This document shows positions 32,298 through 36,745 of a stretch of DNA of 36,745 bases, piece after piece. A program made the translations under genes and the position numbers. The number at the start of each line of letters is the position of its first letter. The stretch's first letter is position 1. The notes under the pieces were generated by a model, which was not told where the DNA came from, made no database searches, and worked only from the letters and a program-made list of their open reading frames with translations. The stretch is from an uncultured Collinsella sp. (GTDB taxonomy: Bacteria; Actinomycetota; Coriobacteriia; Coriobacteriales; Coriobacteriaceae): contig CAADTZ010000082.1 in NCBI GenBank assembly GCA_900752015.1, forward strand, positions 1 to 36,745, written 5' to 3'.

Positions 32298-33260
32298 ATG
32301 GCGTTGAGCAAGGCATCATGCACCGGTCGCGGATTGATTCCGGCAATTGGTGGACATGTGCACCACATGTTCGATGAGAGTGAAGACGACCTGTTTTCGC
32401 TGAGCCTTGACGACGTGATGGATGATCGCCCGTGGACCGCCGACGAACTCATGGGCGGCGGGGCTCGCCCGTCAAGTCCCAATCCCGCACTTGCGCCTAA
32501 GCCCGCATCTGCGCCGACTCCTGCGCAGTCGCCCGCACCCACTTCGGCGCCCACGCCCGCTCCCCGCCCCGCAAGCGACCCGTCCGAGACGGCGGCATTT
32601 CTCGCTGCAGCGACGCAGGGCAAATCGGCCGACAGCACCGTTATGTACAGCGCCCAGCAGTTGCCTGTTCCTGCGGCACGCAAGCCTCCGGTCACAAGGC
32701 TCGATGAGCCCGTTACCCATCAGGTTGCCCACGATTCCTGGGTTGCAGCCGATCTGGATGAGACCTCTACCGACATGCCGGCGCTCGATGTTCCAGTTAA
32801 CCCGCTTTTTGCCGCCAACACGAGCGCCGCGGGCTATGAGGGCGGTGCGGCATATTCCGATTATTCCGATGGCTATGCTGGCAACGGTCGCATCGAGACC
32901 GAGGATTATGGCACCGCATCGAGCGATTATCTCAACGATCCGTACGCTGCCACGCCCGCACCGGAATATGACCCGGAGGCCGCGTCCGCGCCGGCGTATA
33001 CCAAAAGCACGGGCGAAGAGCGCTTCGCCGATTATTACGCCGAGGAAAAGGCGCTGCGTTTCTCGGAATTTCCGCAGGCAGTCAAGGTTGCCTTTATCGC
33101 CATTATCATTGCCCTGCTCGGTGTCATTGCGTTTGAGGGATTCCAGCTGTTCCGCGGGCCCACCCAAGCGGAGTCGGAGACCCAGCAAAAAGAGGACGAT
33201 AACCAGTACCTGGACATCAACACCCTCAAGGGCGACCCCAACGACGGGGATGATGAGTAG
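32298..33260 (+). CDS. Unknown acidic/proline-rich protein with C-terminal membrane anchor
   Basis: The 320-residue product is not recognised. After a short start it has an acidic segment (DESEDDLFSLSLDDVMDD, about residues 26-43), a Pro/Ala-rich region (about 55-95), a Tyr/Asp/Ser-rich region with SDYSDGY, and one strong transmembrane segment (VKVAFIAIIIALLGVIAF, about 258-275) followed by a 45-residue acidic tail. The likely topology is a long disordered cytoplasmic part with a short outside tail. ATG at 32298 follows AAAGG by 9 nt; an ATG at 32368 (MFDESED) is possible. It has no obvious operon partner. Confidence 0.6.
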   Translation: MALSKASCTGRGLIPAIGGHVHHMFDESEDDLFSLSLDDVMDDRPWTADELMGGGARPSSPNPALAPKPASAPTPAQSPAPTSAPTPAPRPASDPSETAAFLAAATQGKSADSTVMYSAQQLPVPAARKPPVTRLDEPVTHQVAHDSWVAADLDETSTDMPALDVPVNPLFAANTSAAGYEGGAAYSDYSDGYAGNGRIETEDYGTASSDYLNDPYAATPAPEYDPEAASAPAYTKSTGEERFADYYAEEKALRFSEFPQAVKVAFIAIIIALLGVIAFEGFQLFRGPTQAESETQQKEDDNQYLDINTLKGDPNDGDDE

Positions 33261-33297
33261 CGAGGGTTAAGGAAGGGCCGGAAGAGCCGGCGGCACG

Positions 33298-34620
33298 TTA
33301 CGGCTCCAAAAGCCCTGCCATAAAGATGGGCAGATACAGCACGTCACCATCGCGGTGAAGATTGCATTCCGCAAGTACCAGGGCGCGATCGATTCCGTAG
33401 CCCTTCGTTGCCAGTGCGTTATCGAGCGCCGCGTGGGACTTAAAGCTCTTGCCCGATTTGACCTCGATGGCAAGCACTTCCCCATCGAACGTCTCTTCCA
33501 CAAAATCGAGCTCACCGACCTTTTTGGATGTAAAGTAGCGCAATCTAAATCCATGAGCTTTGAGCTCTTGGGCAACGAAGCCCTCAAACGCCGCCCCCAT
33601 GTTCATGCCAAAGGCGTCTTCCGCCTCCCCATCAAAAACGCCTTGGGCGACCCTTTTGGAATACGACGACATGAGCATTCCGGTGTCCAAGTAAAACAGC
33701 TTAAACAGATTTCGTTGCTCACCCAATAAAAGGGGTGCCACGGGCGCCGTTACGTTATACACGGGAAGCGCAACGCCTGCCTCCGATAACCAGAGAAAAT
33801 GATCTGTCACCTGCGAAAAACGTTTGACACCGTTAATCGATGACAGTTTGAATCGCTTGTTTTTGGAGCCGGCCTCACTGGGAATCAAATCATAGATATC
33901 GCGAATAACCAAGCGTAGCTCGGGCGGAGCGTACTTTGCGATGTCATCGCGATACAGGGCGTGAAGATCGCGGTGGATGTTTCGAACCTCGTCGACATTG
34001 CGCGTCGCCAAGAAGGAATTGACCGCGTCGGGCATGCCTCCCACCACAACATACTGATGGAACAGATCGAGCAAGCGGTCATACAGGTAGCCAGGGAGCT
34101 CCCCCTCATCCTTTAGACAGCCCCTGAGCATGTCAAACACGCTGGCACCAACGCCATTTGCCCAGCAAAACTCCTCAAAGTCGAGCGGGTACATCTGGAC
34201 CTGCTCGACATACCCCACCGGCAGGGAATCGATGCCCTCGAGCTCCACGCCAAGGAGCGATCCGGTAAGGATGTATCGAAAGTCGCCGCGCTGGACCAGG
34301 TATTTGATAAACGTCACCACGTTGGGGCATCGCTGCACCTCGTCGATAACCACGACGGTCTTGTTCGCAACCATCGGCTGCGTCGCAGCGATAGACATGC
34401 GCATAAGCAGGTCGTCCGCACTTTTCGCCGCCAAAAACGACTCGCGCACGGACGCGTCGGCGATAAGGTCGAACGTCACGACATTTTCGAATGATTCGCT
34501 TGCAAACGCGTTGACCAGATATGACTTTCCCACCTGCCGGGCGCCCTTGACCAAAAGAGCCTTGTTAGGCGACAAGGCAAGCCAAGATTCAAACTGTGCT
34601 TTCGCTTTTCTCTGTAGCAT
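33298..34620 (-). CDS. AAA-type ATPase with DUF4143 and nuclease-like C-terminus
   Basis: The 440-residue product has a Walker A GARQVGKS (residues 26-33), Walker B VVVIDEVQRCP (IDE at 92-94) and a sensor-like YILTGSLL. A DUF4143 region follows, and the C-terminus has GELDF then AIEVKSGKS, a PD-(D/E)xK-nuclease-like signature. Such proteins are common in gut bacteria, often in accessory regions, with no established function. ATG at 34620 follows AAGGGG; the start 11 codons earlier lacks a site. Four 33-bp direct repeats occupy its upstream region (34651-34782). Confidence 0.88.
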   Translation of the reverse strand: MLQRKAKAQFESWLALSPNKALLVKGARQVGKSYLVNAFASESFENVVTFDLIADASVRESFLAAKSADDLLMRMSIAATQPMVANKTVVVIDEVQRCPNVVTFIKYLVQRGDFRYILTGSLLGVELEGIDSLPVGYVEQVQMYPLDFEEFCWANGVGASVFDMLRGCLKDEGELPGYLYDRLLDLFHQYVVVGGMPDAVNSFLATRNVDEVRNIHRDLHALYRDDIAKYAPPELRLVIRDIYDLIPSEAGSKNKRFKLSSINGVKRFSQVTDHFLWLSEAGVALPVYNVTAPVAPLLLGEQRNLFKLFYLDTGMLMSSYSKRVAQGVFDGEAEDAFGMNMGAAFEGFVAQELKAHGFRLRYFTSKKVGELDFVEETFDGEVLAIEVKSGKSFKSHAALDNALATKGYGIDRALVLAECNLHRDGDVLYLPIFMAGLLEP

Positions 34621-34650
34621 AAGCGCACCCCTTATTACATGCTGTTTTAG

Positions 34651-34782
34651 CACTAGGATACACTTTTCCGTAGTTGTTAGGTGCTTATTTCGACACTTTT
34701 TCGAGATATTTAAGTGTGTATTACGACACTTTTCCGTACTTTTACACGGCTGATTTCGACACTTTTTCTGATTTAAGCCTAG
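34651..34782. repeat. Four 33-bp tandem repeats upstream of the ATPase gene
   Basis: CACTTTT starts at 34661, 34694, 34727 and 34760, an exact 33-bp period. The best conserved core is ATTTCGACACTTTTTCG (fully present in units 2 and, with single changes, 3 and 4; unit 1 is the most diverged). The rest of each unit varies. Units 2 to 3 also contain ACACTT/AAGTGT inverted. The array lies 31-162 bp before the ATPase start, where promoter elements would be. Confidence 0.85.
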
Positions 34783-34988
34783 CAGCAGCCGGCGAAATCA
34801 AGCGCCGTCCGCGCGTCATTTCGCACTCGGCGCTTGATTTCTGTCCGCGTGCGCTGATAGACTCCATCGTGTCTGCAAGGAGCGGGCACGTTTTATCCAG
34901 AGTCGGGGTAGAGAGTTGGCTCCACGATCCCGACGCCAACCGGCCAAGAGGCACGGTGGCCCTGCCAACATCGATGAACGGAGTCCGT

Positions 34989-35411
34989 ATGGACAATTTC
35001 TCCGTGCGCAGCGAGCGCAATTTCCACAACCTGGCAGCCAAGCCAAAACGAATGCATCTTCTGGACAAGCCGAACGGCTATGCCTCGGCCATGGTCAAGA
35101 GCAGTCTCCCCCACCAGATGCGCTTTACCGTGCAGGCGCTCGAGAAAGAGCTCTACACCGCCGGCGACCCGCACGTACTGCAGATCAAGCTGCTTGGAGA
35201 CGACTCGCGCGAGCTGTCTAGCTGGAAGCTGTTTGCCGACGGCACGTGCGTCGCAAGCGGTTCGGGTGACTTTGCCCGCGAGTGCTTCTGCGATGGGGCC
35301 GAGGTGTTTTTGGACCTATGCCGAGATGCCGTCGAGGCTGCCGAGCTGCGCCATTGGAGTCAAAGGGAGTACGAGCTGCTGAGTGCTGCGCGTGGGGTTG
35401 CTATGGCGTAA
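34989..35411 (+). CDS. Unknown 140-residue protein
   Basis: The product is not recognised. It is basic at the N-terminus (SERNFHNLAAKPKRMHLLDK) and has a possible mixed alpha/beta core (QMRFTVQALEKELYTAGDP, VLQIKLLGDD) and an acidic, cysteine-containing region (FARECFCDGAEVFLDLCRD). ATG at 34989 follows CGGAG; the frame is open further upstream through the repeat array but without a suitable start. No signal peptide or membrane segment is seen. Confidence 0.6.
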   Translation: MDNFSVRSERNFHNLAAKPKRMHLLDKPNGYASAMVKSSLPHQMRFTVQALEKELYTAGDPHVLQIKLLGDDSRELSSWKLFADGTCVASGSGDFARECFCDGAEVFLDLCRDAVEAAELRHWSQREYELLSAARGVAMA

Positions 35412-35433
35412 GCGAGAGATCTCAGCAGTGTCA

Positions 35434-35993
35434 CTAACGAGCAGAATCGATTTTTGCAATCAAGTCGTTCGCCCATGCCACGGCATCATCGACAGTCGGC
35501 AAAACGTTAAGTCCTTCCGCCTGGGAGAAATACAGTGAGTCCCAGCCCACTCCCCTCGAGATCATTGGAGGCCACTCCTGCTCCGCACGATACGCAAAGA
35601 GTCTGATACAGACCTCTCGAGTTTTTAGGTAATCAATTTCCCCGTTGGAAATTGCAATCTGGAGATCTATCAGATCATGGGCTCCCTCGGAACAATGGCA
35701 CCCGAGAATCCGTTCCAGCCTATAGTGAGCGAATCTTCAAGCTTCGTCATGTAATCGTTCAGTGAGGATGCCCTGGCGGTATCGAGGTCGCGCGAGAACC
35801 GCGTGGCATCCTTCCCAAAGCGAATCTTCAGGGCATTTCCACCCTTTGCGGCTCCATCGGGTAGCATTTGCCCAACAACAACGGCCGCAATGAGCCTTTT
35901 AACGCGGCCCGGTTCTTCGTCCAAATCAGCGCAGAGTCGGTCTATCGCTATGTCAAGGTTACGTCTGCTGGTTGGCTTCTTGACTTCCTTCAC
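35434..35993 (-). pseudogene. AbiEii toxin gene with internal deletion
   Basis: The first frame (GTG at 35993 to TGA at 35670) encodes 107 residues with the nucleotidyltransferase motif GGNALKIRFG ... SRDLD of the AbiEii toxin, ending in WNGFSGAIVPREP. Immediately after, another frame continues to 35434 with AHDLIDLQIAISNGEIDY, LFAYR, EWPP and DDAVAWANDLIAKID, which is the C-terminal part of the same family. About 70-80 residues that normally lie between appear to be missing, with a frame change near 35672-35684. The start overlaps the antitoxin stop by 4 nt (GTGA). The toxin is probably inactive. Confidence 0.8.
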
Positions 35994-36517
35994 GACAGCT
36001 CCTTCATCAGTCTCTCATGCTCATTGGAGGTAATAAGACCCTCGGCTTGAGCGTGCTTGGTTGCCTCGATGAGGCGTTCGGTCATAACGGACCCCTTACA
36101 AGCCTCAATCGCATCGGCAACGCATTGAGAAGGGATTCCTTCATAGAACGTCGTTTTCGCATTCTCTGGAGCGGGCACTGTTTTTACCCAAGCTGGCATT
36201 TTGCGGCGAATACGCTTTGGTGTTGCCACGGTCACGGCACGAGGATCAACAAGTGCAAGTGCGTGCATAGACAGCACTGATTCGCCCCACAGGAAACCCT
36301 CGTCACCAACAAGAGCCACTGCCTCCGCAAAGACGTCACGGGGCGTCGGAACCCATTGGGTGAGCTTGTACACCCCATGTCCTCGGCGCATCAATTTCCC
36401 AGTGGCACACCATCGGCTCAGTTCTCCAGTGGTTACGCCAATCTCGCGTGCCTGCGCAGCAGTCACGATGCCGTAGCCATCTGCCGCCAGTTCGAATATT
36501 TCATCAAAGTGTTTCAT
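35990..36517 (-). CDS. AbiEi family antitoxin
   Basis: The 175-residue product matches the AbiEi antitoxin of type IV AbiE systems: an N-terminal winged helix (VTAAQAREIGVTTGELSRW, about 18-36; RRGHGVYKL) and a C-terminal domain with DAIEACKGSVMTERLIEA. In characterised systems it neutralises the toxin and represses its own promoter by binding inverted repeats. ATG at 36517 lies inside a dyad TGTCAAAA ... TTTTGACA (36517-36552) and has no ribosome binding site, suggesting leaderless translation. It appears intact while the toxin is broken. Confidence 0.85.
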   Translation of the reverse strand: MKHFDEIFELAADGYGIVTAAQAREIGVTTGELSRWCATGKLMRRGHGVYKLTQWVPTPRDVFAEAVALVGDEGFLWGESVLSMHALALVDPRAVTVATPKRIRRKMPAWVKTVPAPENAKTTFYEGIPSQCVADAIEACKGSVMTERLIEATKHAQAEGLITSNEHERLMKELS

Positions 36518-36552
36518 GTCAAAAGACTAACACTTTTGTATGTTTTTTGACA
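36517..36552 (-). promoter_or_regulatory. Inverted repeat at the abiEi start, likely autoregulation site
   Basis: TGTCAAAA (36517-36524) and TTTTGACA (36545-36552) are perfect 8-bp arms flanking 20 bp. A second dyad pairs AAAGTGTT just upstream of the start with AACACTTT in the first codons. AbiEi repressors are known to bind upstream inverted repeats. Confidence 0.55.
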
Positions 36553-36675
36553 TAGACATGGTCTTAATCAAGCATTAGAGATCTATTTAAATTCGTATAG
36601 CATTGCAATCACCCTCTCTGAATTCGAAGTCCGCGCCGACAGCATGGGGGGTGCGGACGATTTCTTGGACCGCGC

Positions 36676-36745
36676 CTAGGCGTATCCAAGCTTCCTGCGG
36701 TACTCCATCGGGCTCAGCCACCCGAGGGACTTCTTGATCCGCTCC
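36676..36745 (-). CDS. IS3-family transposase, C-terminal end (partial)
   Basis: The last 22 codons read ERIKKSLGWLSPMEYRRKLG, then YA and a stop. This is the characteristic end of IS3-type integrase-domain transposases; the rest lies beyond the window. The element end is probably in 36625-36675, where GTCCGC and GCGGAC form an inverted pair, but the terminal repeat cannot be fixed without the other end. Its presence supports the mobile nature of the AbiE end of the window. Confidence 0.85.
   Translation of the reverse strand, partial: ERIKKSLGWLSPMEYRRKLGYA

Noticed and set aside
34651..34782. Possible CRISPR array
   Set aside because: Only four units, the repeat core is diverged, the intervening segments are about 16 bp, and no cas gene is near.
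34674..34988. N-terminal extension of the unknown 140-residue protein through the repeat array
   Set aside because: The extension translates the tandem repeats (FDTF, YDTF) and has no ribosome binding site, whereas ATG 34989 has CGGAG upstream.

Overview
The window looks like chromosomal DNA of a high-GC Gram-positive gut actinobacterium of the Coriobacteriia, most likely Collinsella or a close relative. This is inferred from the GC-rich coding sequence, strong AGGAGG-type ribosome binding sites, the zinc form of S14, the ribosomal gene order and the overall character of the proteins. No database search was possible. Almost all genes are on the minus strand.

Layout. (1) 1-3690: two convergent HAD (Cof-type) phosphatases and an adenine deaminase, separated by intergenic inverted repeats that share GGGGACGTTC / GGGGACAGT cores. 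(2) 3689-12139: housekeeping genes: tyrosyl-tRNA synthetase, a U32 peptidase-family protein, a class A penicillin-binding protein (plus strand), an ArgR repressor, a divergent family-2 glycosyltransferase-like protein and TruA. (3) 12174-21956: a ribosomal block read on the minus strand in the order rplE-rpsN-rpsH-rplF-rplR-rpsE-rpmD-rplO-secY-adk-map-infA-rpmJ-rpsM-rpsK-rpsD-rpoA-rplQ, closed by a strong terminator. Its usual upstream half (S10 genes, rplN, rplX) is absent. Instead, rplE follows a promoter-bearing spacer and a long palindrome next to xdhC. (4) 22268-32174: a selenium/molybdenum-hydroxylase and purine-ring catabolism module: xdhC, yqeB, yqeC, a hydantoinase/dihydropyrimidinase, a MocA-like nucleotidyltransferase, the YgeW carbamoyltransferase, the YgeY hydrolase and the YgeX diaminopropionate ammonia-lyase, with a divergent YheO-like regulator. 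(5) 32298-36745: accessory DNA: a membrane-anchored acidic/proline-rich protein, a DUF4143-type ATPase preceded by an exact 33-bp-period repeat array, an unknown 140-residue protein, an AbiE toxin-antitoxin locus whose toxin gene carries an internal deletion, and the 3' end of an IS3-type transposase.

How the genes may work together. Adenine deaminase would feed hypoxanthine into purine catabolism. YqeB, YqeC, XdhC and the MocA-like protein would mature a selenium-dependent molybdenum hydroxylase. Hydantoinase, YgeW, YgeY and YgeX match the set linked to anaerobic urate/purine breakdown in gut bacteria. The hydroxylase itself, YgfK and SsnA are not in the window, so they must lie elsewhere or be missing. 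The best leads are the split ribosomal locus, the paired dyads between ygeX and its regulator, the 33-bp array before the ATPase gene, and the broken AbiE toxin beside an intact antitoxin.
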